DNA from: Macrophomina tecta
Lineage: Eukaryota > Ascomycota > Dothideomycetes > Botryosphaeriales > Botryosphaeriaceae
Direction of reading: 5' to 3'
DNA length: 64,000 nt
NCBI GenBank assembly: GCA_024180945.1
Contig: JAKSGN010000035.1
Coordinates: 1,302,001-1,366,000 of the forward strand
Shown: piece by piece, positions 45,013-55,551 of the stretch
Numbering within the stretch: the first letter of the stretch is position 1
How the letters are laid out: every line of letters begins with the position of its first letter
Notes under the pieces: model-generated
What the model was told of the DNA's origin: nothing
Databases searched by the model: none
Seen by the model: the letters and a program-made list of their open reading frames with translations, nothing else
Translations under genes and position numbers: made by a program

Positions 45013-45858
45013 ATGACGCCGCACATCCTCATCGTGCCGGGCTCCTTCATGCCAGCGGAATTCTACATCCCGCTGCGCAACGCGCTGCTTGCGCTCGGCA
45101 ACGCCGCCTCCATCGCGCCGCTGCTCAGTGCTGGAAGACGCGCACGACGCCCGGCAACCAAGGAAGAAGACGCGACGCACATCCGCGAGGAAATCCGCAC
45201 GCTGGTCGAGCGGGGGGAAGAGGTGGCGGTGGCTATGCACTCGTATGGTGCAATACCCGGGACGGAGAGCGTGAGGGGCCTGCTGCGGGCGGAGAGGCGG
45301 CGCAAGGGGAAGAGCGGCGGCGTGGTCAGGCTGGTGTATATGGCGGGCGTGGTGCCTGGCGTGGGGGCGTCGTTGAATGAGGTTATGGCGCCGTGGATTG
45401 AGAGGTACAAGGAGATGAGCTATGTGAGGGTTGAGGTGAGTAGAGAGGGGGAGACGGGAGATGGGCTTGTGGAAGTGCGGGGCTGACTTGTGCAGGGAGA
45501 CTATTTGACGCATGAGCTGGAATTAAGCGCAAGGATTACTTTTTCGGATCTCCCGTTTGAGGAGGGGATGCATTGGGCGAGGCGGATGGTGGCGCAGTCG
45601 GAAGTCAGCTTTGATGGGAAGTTGGTGTATCCGGGGTATAGGGATGTTGCGGTTTCGTATGTGGTGTGCACGCAGGATATGTGTGTGCCGCTAGAGTTGC
45701 AGAGGGCGATGATCAGAAGAATGGAGATGGAGAGCGGGAGAAAAGTCCATGTGATGGAACTGAATTCCGGGCATTCGCTGATGGTGAGCAGGCTGGAAGA
45801 GGCGGCAAAATTAATAGATACTGCGATTGAAAAGGGTTATTTGTTTTCACGCTTGTAG
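45013..45858 (+). CDS. Alpha/beta hydrolase-fold protein
   Basis: Exons join(45013..45435, 45496..45858) give 261 residues, a normal size for a single-domain hydrolase. The first strand and oxyanion-loop region is HILIVPGSFMPAEFYIPL. The nucleophile elbow is AVAMHSYGA, a variant of GxSxG with Met at the first position. The late Asp is probably within SYVVCTQDMCVP, and the catalytic His is in ELNSGHSLMVSRLEEAA. Such small fungal hydrolases resemble the MenH/salicylate-esterase-like group. Substrate is unknown and no signal peptide is visible. The start has a good context (aacaATGac). Confidence 0.8.
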
Positions 45859-46082
45859 GACAGGGAATAGCAAATACAAGCTATGATCAACGGAAAGAAT
45901 GCCTTGCGAAGTGGAGCAAACAAGCTACCGAGTGGTATACCAGAAATATAAACTGGTAGATAAGGTGATTTAAGTGTGAGTAAGGTGGGATGCTGACTGG
46001 TCAGAAAATGAGTATTTTACAGGAGTCTGTCCCTTTTGCGCTGTCTTCGCATGCATGCCAAGGATAGTGTTCTGGGCTGGGA

Positions 46083-46504
46083 TCAGCAGACGAACATGCA
46101 GAATCGCATGAATAACCTACAGCTTCGCCTCATGTGCTCGGCATCGTTTTCTCTGTTGCTTTCACGAGCTTCCTCCAGCATGCTGTCGATACCGCGGTCT
46201 TTCAGCGCTTTCTGCGGGAGAGTCAGAGGTGATCGGATAGTACATCGTAGCCATCATACGCTAATGCATTGCTTGTACTGCTTGAATAGAGGCTTGCACT
46301 CATCAGTAGTGGCATTTCCGCGAAGGAATTCTATGGTTTGGTCAGTGGTGGCCGGTAGATCAGGTGCAAGGGAGCTCACTTTCGCTGTACCACTTGAGGA
46401 AGCAGGTATCATACCGTCTGAAAAGGTTAGGAGCAGCATGATCAGAGGGAAAAGTGAACGCACTCCTTGACCTCATTGCATTCCGGGGCGAGTGATGCAG
46501 ACAT
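46083..46504 (-). CDS. MDM35: Mdm35, twin CX9C intermembrane-space protein
   Basis: Exons complement(join(46083..46211, 46260..46330, 46380..46417, 46464..46504)) give 92 residues in four small exons. Mdm35 (TRIAP1 in animals) partners Ups1/PRELI-type lipid-transfer proteins in the mitochondrial intermembrane space and is oxidatively folded by Mia40. Both CX9C motifs are exact: C-NEVKERYDT-C in MSASLAPEC... and C-KPLFKQYKQ-C after KFLRGNATTDE. The downstream KALKDRGIDSMLEEARESNR helix is also typical. The last 12 or so residues (RRSCRLFMRFCMFVC) are odd, with three extra Cys, so the true 3' end may differ. A Tc1/mariner relic begins 74 bp upstream of the start codon. Confidence 0.88.
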
Positions 46505-46576
46505 GTTGAGCGTGGCGAGGTGGAAGAGCAACGGTCGTGGTTCCGCAATAGAAGGCGGATGGGTGACACTTATCGA

Positions 46577-46578
46577 TA
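46577..46578. other. Left TA target-site duplication
   Basis: TA directly outside the left inverted repeat, as produced by Tc1/mariner insertion. Confidence 0.7.
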
Positions 46579-46608
46579 CCGCACCCGTGCAAAAGTCAGG
46601 GCGCACGG
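46579..46608 (+). repeat. Left terminal inverted repeat, 30 bp
   Basis: Begins CCGCACCCGTGCAAAAGTCA and is the exact reverse complement of 47859-47888. Confidence 0.9.
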
Positions 46609-46712
46609 CCAAGACGCTAATTATCCTGCCACCAACACCAATACTTTGGAGTCGTATTATTCAACAAGGAGTTGCTCAAATGCAGTAAGAGTTGATTCTT
46701 TATAAAGCTAGG

Positions 46713-47800
46713 CTACCAGCGAGTTTGATAGCCACCAGCTTGAATAACATCTACAAGCCGTTGTGGCATACTTTTACAAAGCGCTTTAAGGCTTGGTTTT
46801 TCCACCAATGCGTATGCCCTAGGTAACCACTCAGCTAGTAACGCCTCCACGCGCTCAGGATTCTTCTCAAGCTCAATAAATGGCGCAATCTCTTGAAGCT
46901 TCATCTTTAGTGGCCACCAAAGGTATTCCTGGAGGTTTAGATCAGGCGAATATAGGGGGTGAGTAATGCACCTAATTTGGTGATCACGCAGCCATTTCTT
47001 CACCCGGTTCGCCCGATAAATACCAGCACCATCTTGTAACCAGTATATACTATAGTCGTAGTTTCTTGGTACCTATTCCTCCAGTACTTTGATATAGGAT
47101 TTGGCAGTATAGCCTTGCCTAGGAGAGTCCAAATCACGCTCTATAACGTGTAAATCAGACACCCCTAGCTGGCCTGAAAAGCCACCCCATACCATACATC
47201 TTGCCTTCTTGCCAAGTGGCCGTGTATTAAGCCGGCTTTGGTCCCACTTTTGCTGGCCAGGCGTACGGAAAACCCAGCTTGGTGCGTGGCCAGAGCCCTG
47301 CTCAACTGAGCACTCATTACCGAACGTAACCCTCATCCACCATCTCCAGCTCTTATACCGGTATTTCTTTGCATATTGGTACCGAATGCGGGCATTCGCT
47401 TGAGAGATCCAAGGCCGATTCTTTGCACGCCATTTGGTAATATGGTTCTTGCGTAGAATACGCCTGAGCGTATCTTTATGGATAGATAACTGGAGTTGCT
47501 TAATCACCTGGCTGTGCTTAAGTTTTGGGAACCGGTTAACAAAACGAATAATCTGGCGCTCCGTGCGAAGGCTGACTTTGGGGGACGGCCAGTACGAGGT
47601 GTTAGATCAATCTGGCCAGTCGTATTGTAGTGGTTGATGCAGCTCCTAATTGCGTGTTCTGAGAAGCGAGTCTCACGGGCAATTTGACGCCCAGATTTAC
47701 CATCTTGCGATTGTGTAATAACCGAAACTCGTTGATTATGTGAAAGCTGATGCCTTTGCCTAGCATTGCCTGAAATTTCGCGTCCAAAGATGCGCTGCAT
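46713..47800 (-). pseudogene. Tc1/mariner transposase, inactivated
   Basis: Reading from the ATG at 47800 (MQRIFGREISGNARQR), the N-terminal HTH region includes KSGRQIARETRFSEHAIRSC and ends TPRTGRPPK. A frameshift in a run of five G (47580-47584 on the plus strand) shifts to the frame VSLRTERQIIRFVNRFPKLK. The catalytic domain follows, then an in-frame TAG at 47075-47073 after SYIKVLEE, and the frame resumes as VPRNYDYSIYWLQDGAGIYR. The DDE triad is damaged: the first Asp position reads Asn (VTFGNEC), while the second (LQDGAG) and third (SPDLNLQEYLW) look intact. The copy cannot encode an active enzyme. Confidence 0.88.
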
Positions 47801-47858
47801 GGTGGTGTAATGAGGCAAGGGATGAAGAGGGTACGTTGTTGTTTTGACTCGTGCACGT

Positions 47859-47888
47859 CCGTGCGCCCTGACTTTTGCACGGGTGCGG
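47859..47888 (-). repeat. Right terminal inverted repeat, 30 bp
   Basis: Exact reverse complement of 46579-46608; one extra G separates it from the TA duplication. Confidence 0.9.
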
Positions 47889-47889
47889 G

Positions 47890-47891
47890 TA
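47890..47891. other. Right TA target-site duplication
   Basis: TA outside the right inverted repeat, matching the left flank. Confidence 0.65.
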
Positions 47892-48075
47892 AGGGAGGCT
47901 TTCGACCCCCGGCAAGAGACTTCAATTCCCGCCGACAAAAGTTCGCCCGCGGCACCAGCTTCTACAACTTGACGCGACCGATCGCGCAACGGCAACCCTT
48001 CCCGCTCCGCTACTGGGGATGAGCTCGCCCTCGAATTGCTGAGTGTCGCCATACCCTGAATCCCGTTCGCGCGCA

Positions 48076-50627
48076 ATGGACGACTTCCAGGCCTTCCAGA
48101 AAACCGTGCAGGACGCTCTCGTACAGACCACGCGCAGCGCAACCTCGCTCTGCGCCGAAGACTTGGGCTTTCACCGGTCTCTGGACCCTTCTCTCGGTAC
48201 CGCGCTCGACCGCGAGAATGCGCGACTTCTTTCGCTGGCGGAACGCCTTCTGGGCTCTGCGGCTGCGGGTTCGGAAGTTGTAGGTCCCAAGCTCGAAGAC
48301 CAAGACGCTGTCGACGCCAGCTGGAGGTCCGTCGTTGATGTCGTCGACAGCCTGCTTGAGCGCGCCGACACCAGCCTGGACGAGTTCACCGGCATCGTCA
48401 AGCGCCTGACCCCGAGCAAGGAGCAGGTATGCCAACGAACAAAGCAGCACTGCCAGGCCTGTGCTAATAATCACTAGTCCCCCGCGCCTGCGCTCAAGCC
48501 GAGAGGCGGGAACAACTTCAGGAACCAGGATCTGCCCAAACCTCAAGTTCTGTTCGAGCATGTGCCCAAGAACGACGAGACAGGCCCATGGAAACCACTA
48601 ATTGCCTCCAAGCCTCATGCGACGGTCCCTCTGGAACAGAGCTTAATCACGTACACGGACGAAAACGGCATTCAGCAGTGAGTCCGCGCCCTGTGTTTTG
48701 CTGAATCCTAAGCTGACAGTCTCGTAGCTACCAGCATCCATACCAAAAAGAGATCGAAGACTATCAGTATCCTTCCTCGGTATACACCAAGGCAGATCCC
48801 ATTCCTTACCTACCCTTCGAGAGCACTACCGCTACATTCGTTGATACTCCGGAGGCACTGGACGAGATGCTGGCGGAGCTCAAGTCTGCCAAAGAAATCG
48901 CAATCGATTTGGAGCACCACGATACCCGTACCTACATTGGCATAGTGTGCTTGATGCAAATAAGCACCCGCAACAAGGACTGGATAGTGGATACTCTTAA
49001 GCCATGGCGGAGAAGGTTGCAGGGCTTGAATGAGGTCTTCACCGATCCTCACATTCTGAAAGTCTTGCACGGTGCCTACATGGATGCCATTTGGTTGCAA
49101 CGTGATCTCGGGCTCTACTTGGTTGGTTTGTTCGATACACACCACGCTGCACGCGCGTTAGGATACTCTGGTGGAAGTCTGGCTTTCTTGCTGCAGAAGT
49201 TCATCCATTTCAATGCGCAAAAGCAGTATCAGACGGCCGACTGGCGTATGCGGCCGCTGCCCCAAGAGCTTTTCGATTATGCCAGGTCCGACACTCATTT
49301 TCTTCTCTACATCTACGACAATATGCGCAACGAACTGGTCGATAAGTCAAGCTTCGACGACCCTGAACAGGATCGCGTCTTGAGGGTTCTGGAAAAGTCG
49401 AAAGAGACGGCGCTGCAGACATACGAGAACCCCATCTATGACGCAAAGGAGGGGAGTGGACCAATGGGTTGGTACAAGGCTCTTTACCGGAACCCCAACG
49501 CTTTCAACAAAGAACAGTTCTCGGTCTTTAAGGCAGTTCACCAGTGGAGAGATACTGTTGCACGTCAGGAGGACGAAAGTACTCACTATGTCATGGCAAA
49601 CCACGCTTTGTTCAGTGTCGCACGTTCCATACCCCTGGACAAGGCTGCTTTGTTTAATGTTGCGCAGCCCATCTCTCCAATAGTTCGGTTGAGGGCCGAC
49701 GAGCTGGTAGGCATAATCACACGAGCCAAGGAGGCGGGTGCAGATGGGCCGGAAATGTGGGAAGTTTTCGCTAAATCACAGGCTGCTCTGCCGCCGATGT
49801 CTGCACAAACAACCTCGGTAGCACAGTCGCTGGCATACAAGGAATTAGCCAAACCAGTGGCCAGCAATACTTCTCTCATTCGCACTGAGCAATCATCGTT
49901 CTGGGGCCCCAAAGCATTCCCATGCAGTCTCTGGCAACAACGTCGTTTTGCTGCTACTGAGAGCATCCGCTTGGCTGTGCCATTGCCTCAGCTTACGGCA
50001 GAAATCTTTGCGGACCCTGCCGATGCAGTCAGTGCGAAGGAGGAGGAGGAGAAGAAGCCTCTTGACCCCGCGGCACGCGCTGAACACGCATACGTCAGGG
50101 CAGAGGATCGGCCGAAGAAGGATGCTGATGATGGAGTATTTGTCATCAAGCAGCTTGGAGGCCGAAAACGTAAGCTTGCGGATTTGGCGGAGGCAGCTGC
50201 CGCTGCAGAGTCAGCGAACTCCTCCAAAGTTGCCACACCCCAAAGCAGTGGAGAGGGCGACGATGACATGGAAATGCAGGAGGATGTGGTGGCTTTACCG
50301 GATGATGCTGAGGACAAGAAGGCGGCAAAGAAAGCAGCTAAGAAGGCAAAGAAAGAGCAGAAGAGACAGAAGCAGCAGCAGGCACAACAGGGCGATGGCT
50401 CTTCCGGCGCAGATGAGGATACTGAGGAGAAGGCTGAGGAGGAACCTTTCGACTACGCATCCGCACCGTCTATGCTCAACGCTACCCCCAGCAAGCCGGA
50501 GAAGAAAGGCAAGAAGGGAAAGAAGGAGAAGGAGTTCAATCCGTATGCAAGAGCGGCGGATGCACCAAAGGGACTTGGAAAGGTGCAGAAGGAGAGGGCA
50601 GGGAGGAGTGCAACATTCAAGAAATGA
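48076..50627 (+). CDS. RRP6: Exosome exonuclease Rrp6 (DEDDy, PMC2NT and HRDC domains)
   Basis: Nuclear 3'-5' exoribonuclease of the RNA exosome, active in rRNA, snoRNA and cryptic-transcript processing. Exons join(48076..48426, 48478..48677, 48728..50627) give 816 residues. The PMC2NT domain near residues 10-110 would bind an Rrp47 partner. The DEDDy catalytic residues are visible: Asp and Glu in IAIDLEHHD (about 244 and 246), Asp in HGAYMDAIWLQRD (about 303), and Tyr plus Asp in DYARSDTHFLL (about 368 and 372). An HRDC domain follows near 440-525. The C-terminal third is lysine- and glutamate-rich (KKAAKKAAKKAKKEQKRQ), as in the exosome-binding and nuclear-targeting tails of this family. 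Its start lies 184 bp past the transposon's right TA. Confidence 0.96.
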
Positions 50628-51229
50628 GGGGCTGGGCAGTGATGGGGCTAGTTTTTGCCGGAGTTTGTTTTGTGTAAAAACGAGCTGGAGGATGCATTCG
50701 GGGTATTATACTGCATTGGCGATGGCGTTATATGGCAATGCTAGATAGGTAGCATACTCAATTACGGCCGCGGCGGGATGTCGCTGCATTGCATTTTGCG
50801 AAGATGCCATCCTTGCTCTGCATGGCGCTCTGTGAACAGTACAACTAGACAATAGCTCGCAATGAGCGGCGGCTACTGGTCACACAGCTCCACTCGTTAG
50901 AAGAATGAATCGATGGCCTAATCAACAAGTTCAATTACTTACCGTTTCGGGGATGGCATGGCATGCATCGGAGCTAAAGCTGACTCGCGCCGGACCAGAT
51001 AACAACAACTGACACTTAAGCTCCGTCCGCAGCACGCCTAAACCTGACAACGACTCACGCTTGCAGGGTTGATTCTCCAACAAGAAAAAGAAACTCAATC
51101 ACGTTGGACAGCAATGAGCCTGCCCGAAGACTGAACACAGAAAAAGCACCGGGCACTCGGATCAAGTACGATCGCCTTGTTAGAAAGAGAAAGAGCTAGG
51201 ATTGAAAAGGCGATGAGCCAACAACAACC
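50628..51229. other. Spacer upstream of the MFS transporter
   Basis: About 600 bp, no gene supported. Holds the RRP6 3' UTR and the MFS promoter. Confidence 0.45.
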
Positions 51230-53442
51230 ATGGCGGCACCAGGACCAACTAACAACACCATCACCAAACCCCGCGTCGGCTCCCCCGGTAACGGACTCGA
51301 TGACACCACGAGGCGTTCTCTCGAGAGCGACGCCATCGAGCTGGAAGCCGACCCCTTCCTCCCCGGCGCACGCGATGACAACGAGCTCCTCTACGACGGC
51401 TATATCGACGACAGCGGAGGGGCTGCTGCCCAGTCGCACCACTCCTCTTCCTCGTCGCCGGGGCGAAAAAAGCCCCGCGTCATCTGGCTCACCCTCTTCT
51501 TTGTCACCTACTCGCTCGCCTTCGGCATCGCCGTCGTGCCCCGCATCAACCTCGTCGTCTCGCTCATCTGCCGCCAGACGCCGCTGCTCGACCCAGACGC
51601 GCCGCCCGTCGTTGTCGGCGGCTTCAACCCCCAGTGCCAGGTTGACGCCGTCTCCGCCCACACCGCCATGGTGCAGTCGGCGGGGAATGTTGTTAGTGGG
51701 GTGCTGTCGATGGGCATGTCGGCGTGGCTGAGCGCGCTGAGCGATCGTGTGGGGAGGGTCAAGATCGTGGCGTATGCGGCTGTGGTGTTGATGTGTGTTG
51801 AGGTGGTGCTGGTGGCGCTGGCAAGAGCGCCCGAGGGGACAAGTTATCGGTGGTTGTTTGTGGCGTATACGCTTGATGGGTTGAGGTGAGTTTGCTTTTT
51901 ACTCTTGTTGAGCTTGCCTTGAATGTGTGCGGACTGATAACGATGATACGGGGCAGTGGAAGTTTTGCGGTGGCCATGGCTATGGCGTCGGCGTATATTA
52001 GTGATTGCGTGGATGAAGAAAAGAGAAATGTAGAAGTCGGTGAGTTCTGGAGAGGGTAATGATATCGTGATTGTACTGACTTCTACATAGGGCGGATACA
52101 CGGCTCCATGTTTATTGGGATTGCGGCTGGTCCGGCAATTTCTAGTGCCATCATAGCTGGCACTCAAGAGCAGTCACCTCTTCTTGTTTTCTACATCGGA
52201 CTTGTAAGGCCTCTGAGAATTTCTGGAATCACTCTGTTTGCTAATGGTGCTACAGGCTATGCGGGCTGTCGCCATTATCTATCTCCTTACTTGTGTAGCA
52301 GAGAGCCTGCCCTCAGCACGCAAAGGATTTAGAAGTGCTTTCATACCCTCGGCCACAAGGTGGCAGCAGATCACCAAGCCAACACGGGGAATCAATGCCA
52401 TTTTGATCAAATTAAGCAAGCTAAATCCCGTAAAGTGGTTGGACCGACTTGTCCCTCCTGGATCACCGAACAGCAGAGCTAGGCGTCGCAACGTTATCTT
52501 GCTGATCGGCATCGATATCATCTGCTACGCGGGGGCATTATCAACTTCGGATGTTTTGATTCTTTACCCACAGGTGCGCACTTCTCTCCCAATGCCAGAC
52601 ATATTCATGTTATTCAAGCTGACCTGCCATAGGTTGTCTTCAAATGGGGCAACGTCGAGAACAACATGTTCATGTCCGTCGTCAATGGTTTCCGCGCCAT
52701 CGTATCGACCCTTGGCATCCCCGTCCTCATCTTTCTCTTCCAGCGCCGCACGCCCAAGTCCAACACCCCCCTTGAACCCACCCCGGACAATTACACCAAC
52801 CAGACCGAACCCGCCTCTGCAAACGTCACGTCCCCCACAACCCTCCTCGACCCATCCGCCTTCCCCGACCTCGACGCACTCGCATCCCCCATAACTCCGA
52901 CCACCCACACCACCACCACGCCCTTCCTCAACCGCACCGACGAACCACCCCGAACCAACACCTCCGCCAACCATCCCCTATCCGCTGCAAACCTTCTTGT
53001 CGACCCCCTCGACCGCACCCTCATCCTCACCGCCCTTCTCTTCGATATCTTCGGCTACGTCGGCTACGCAGCGTCCCCCAACGGCATCCTCTTCACGCTC
53101 TGCGGCGCCGCTGCGGCTTTCGGCGCCGTCGGCCTGTCGACCAGCGAGGCCGCCCTGACCAAGTGCGTGCAACCCTCAAACCCAAACGGTATCGCTGCGG
53201 GAAGAAGGAGAAGAAGGGTGCGATCGGTGACGGATACTACTGGGGACGGCAGGTCGAAAGTCGGAGAACTGATGGCCGGATTGGGGCTCTTGCAGTCCGT
53301 CGTCCGGATCGTGGCGCCCGCGGTGGTGAATGTCGTTTACGGGGCGACGGTCGCAGTTGGGTGGCCGGGGATAGCGTTTTGGGGGGTCGCGGGAGTGTTG
53401 GGGGTGGGTGTTGCGTTGACGATGGGGTTGGCTGTGGGGTGA
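51230..53442 (+). CDS. MFS transporter with long lumenal/cytosolic insert
   Basis: Exons join(51230..51885, 51957..52039, 52091..52203, 52256..52573, 52633..53442) give 659 residues. A polar N-terminus of about 80 residues precedes TM1 (VIWLTLFFVTYSLAFGIAVV). The MFS motif-A-like loop is LSALSDRVGRVKIV after TM2. Further membrane segments include MFIGIAAGPAISSAIIAGT, NVILLIGIDIICYAGALSTS and ILTALLFDIFGYVGYAASPN. Between the TM helices of the second half is a roughly 110-residue Thr/Pro/Asn-rich segment with several NxS/T sites (NYTN, NVTS, NRTD). The layout resembles Hiat1/tetracycline-type MFS proteins; substrate is unknown. The last exon ends in glycine- and valine-rich helices (GVAGVLGVGVALTMGLAVG). 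A polyadenylation-type AATAAA follows 74 nt after the stop. Confidence 0.85.
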
Positions 53443-54094
53443 ATCAAGGTTCGTCTTGGACTGTTGGGTTGGATCGATAGTGGAAGCTGTTCCGGTTCTG
53501 GAGGCCCCGGCATTAGAATAAAGACTGGGGAGTGGTTATTGGAATCCTAGAATATTATATAAGCATGTACTCCGTTTGATTATGTAGCTTCTAGACGCGA
53601 TATACTTCGCCTGCTTTGGAGATAGAAATTTCACTTTCGAAAAAACCTGAGTGAATATTCGGTCTGCCAAGGCTTTTACGCATCCAGTGGAATTGCCAGA
53701 TTTATTTTGCGCCACAGACAACGAGATCTGTCCGGGAAAGATTTTCTTTGGCTCTGTAGTATCCTCGTCATATTTGAAGTATGTTTATCTCGTCTACCTC
53801 ATTTACCTGCCTTAGGCCAGCATGCAGGTAACCGAACTGCGACGGGACAAACACTACGGGTGGAAAGGGTTGCCGTCCAGCTTATCGTTCCAGCCAGAAG
53901 TGGAACTTACGCAGAGCAGCACCAGTGGTTCATCTTCCCCGTATAAGGAGTTAGGCTCGACTTCTGCTAAAGTCGCTCCGCTTTCTCCACACAGTGCCGA
54001 TAGATACAGTGTGTCAGAGCATTGGGCCAAACGGCCGAAGCGGGGCCCTGGATGCTCATGGGTCGCGCTGTTTCTCGGAAACCTGTAGAGCTCC
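53443..54094. other. Convergent spacer between MFS and VPS51
   Basis: 650 bp of 3' flanks with no supported gene. Confidence 0.45.
53517..53522 (+). terminator. Putative AATAAA polyadenylation signal of the MFS gene
   Basis: AATAAA 74 nt after the MFS stop codon. Fungal poly(A) signals are loose, so this is tentative. Confidence 0.35.
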
Positions 54095-55062
54095 TCAATC
54101 CTTCTTGTCTTCCTCGGCAGCTTCTTCCCGCAAAACGAGAGCATCCTCGCACGCTTTCCTCACTTCCTGAACCCCTTTCACGCCGTTCCACTTCTCCAAG
54201 AGCCCTTGAATTTCCTCCCATTCATTCTTGGCTTCATCAACCTTGCCCTCAGCGACCTTTGCCCTGAATCTCCTCGGGGCGTCCAACACCCAGCGGACCG
54301 TCTGTCGCTGCTTCTCCTTGTCATCAATTTTCTTGTCCCCACCGTCCGTCGACAGCGGTGAGCTACTGCGCGACTTGGGCATCGCGTGCTCGGTGATGGA
54401 GGCCGACAACGCAGAGGCGGTCTCGGCAATATGTGAAATAGCGGGGGAGAGCGTCGAAGTCGCAGGCGTGAGAGGGTCCATATTTGTCCGCATCTGGACT
54501 GCAGAGTCAGCTCGCTACTCCACCAATGTACCACACGCTCGGCAAAGAAGGCAAACATGCCTTCCTGATCGTATCCGTTGCTGCGATCAACTTGGAATAG
54601 TTATCATAGACCAGCGCCTTGCGCTCGCCATCCAAACCCTTAATCTCTGCACATCAGTCAGCCTCCCGCCTTACCGGCCAGCTTCAGCAACCCCAGGACA
54701 CACTCACGGCTCACCAAGCCGCTCTCGACCCTCAATACCCCCTCCAGCCCCTCCCGCTCCAACGTCTCCTTGACGTACCGCTCCGCATCGAACCCCTCCT
54801 TGTCCAGCTCGCTCACGACCTCCTCCTCCTTGACAGCTTCGATGCCGAGCCCGTGGTGGTCTCCGCCGGCCGGCGCGCTAGTGGGCCCGACGGTCGGCGA
54901 CTTCAGGTTGTAGTAGTCGCGCAGCGCGGAGCGGTCGCGGTTGCGGCGCGTCTTGCTGCTGGAGCGCGCGAGCGAGGAGGAAGTCGGCACGTCGAGCGAG
55001 GTGCGCGTCGATGAGGGCGAGCGGATGGAGCTGGAGGGACGCGGAGAGGCGATAGTGGACAT
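54095..55062 (-). CDS. VPS51: Vps51, GARP tethering complex subunit
   Basis: Tethers endosome-derived vesicles at the trans-Golgi network with Vps52-54. Exons complement(join(54095..54493, 54561..54646, 54708..55062)) give 279 residues. The Ser/Arg-rich N-terminus ends in RDYYNLKSPTVGP. FDAERYVKETLEREGLEGVL follows, then the diagnostic IKGLDGERKALVYDNYSKLI ... DTIRK|MRTNMDPLTPATSTL. The C-terminus is helical and charged. The second intron (54494-54560) is best read with a GC donor (AAG|GCATGT), because only that gives the conserved IRKMRTNMDPL; the nearby GTTTGC donor would insert AFQ. The upstream in-frame start-like triplet is TTG, so the ATG at 55062 was used. RMI1 is transcribed divergently. 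Confidence 0.87.
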
Positions 55063-55551
55063 TGTTGGGCGGCGTGAGTGGGCGGTCGATCGATCGGTGG
55101 GTAGATGGTGTTGCTGGCGCCGCGGCGTTGTCGAATTTGTTGGGGTGGGGGGGGGGAGATGGATGGAGACTTGTGACGTTGAAGGGTTCGCCAAAAGATT
55201 CGGGAGGCCGATGGAGGGCGGGAGCGCGTCGGAGATGTGGAATTGGAAGGGTGGTTACCTTGCTGGAAAGCTGGGGGAAACGCGCAGGGATCAGGCCGTA
55301 AGGCTGAGGAGGGACGCTGCATGCATGACTCGCGTCGAGCTCTTGCGGCCGACCGCACAGCTCCCACCCACGCTCTCTTTACCTCCAACCATGCCATTCA
55401 AAGATCACCGGAACTTCATATGCGTCTCCACGCGGCAATTCACCGAGTCGCGCGCTCCGACCTGAACGCGACACCAGCTCCGCTCCAGCACATTGCCCGT
55501 CATCGCAAACTTCACAACAAAGCCTCAAAAGCGCGGAACCCTCCATCAACC
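55063..55551. promoter_or_regulatory. Divergent VPS51 / RMI1 promoter region
   Basis: 489 bp between outward-facing start codons, with a G-run near 55147-55157. Must contain both promoters; no defined sites. Confidence 0.5.

Larger units (their letters stand above)
46579..47889 (-). mobile_element. Degenerate Tc1/mariner DNA transposon
   Basis: About 1.3 kb bounded by a perfect 30-bp inverted repeat (46579-46608 and 47859-47888), flanked by TA on each side (46577-46578 and 47890-47891) with one additional G at the right end. Inside is a minus-strand transposase broken by one frameshift and one stop codon. The size, the TA duplication and the DDE-type transposase all fit Tc1/mariner. It lies between MDM35 and RRP6, which point away from each other. 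Confidence 0.88.

Noticed and set aside
38867..45858. GST, P450, hydrolase and a nearby MFS gene as a secondary-metabolite cluster
   Set aside because: No backbone synthase or cluster regulator is present, the P450 is truncated, and housekeeping genes are interspersed.
49948..50748. 266-codon Arg/Ser-rich frame inside RRP6
   Set aside because: Plus-one shadow of the lysine- and glutamate-rich RRP6 tail; composition is an artefact of repeated codons.
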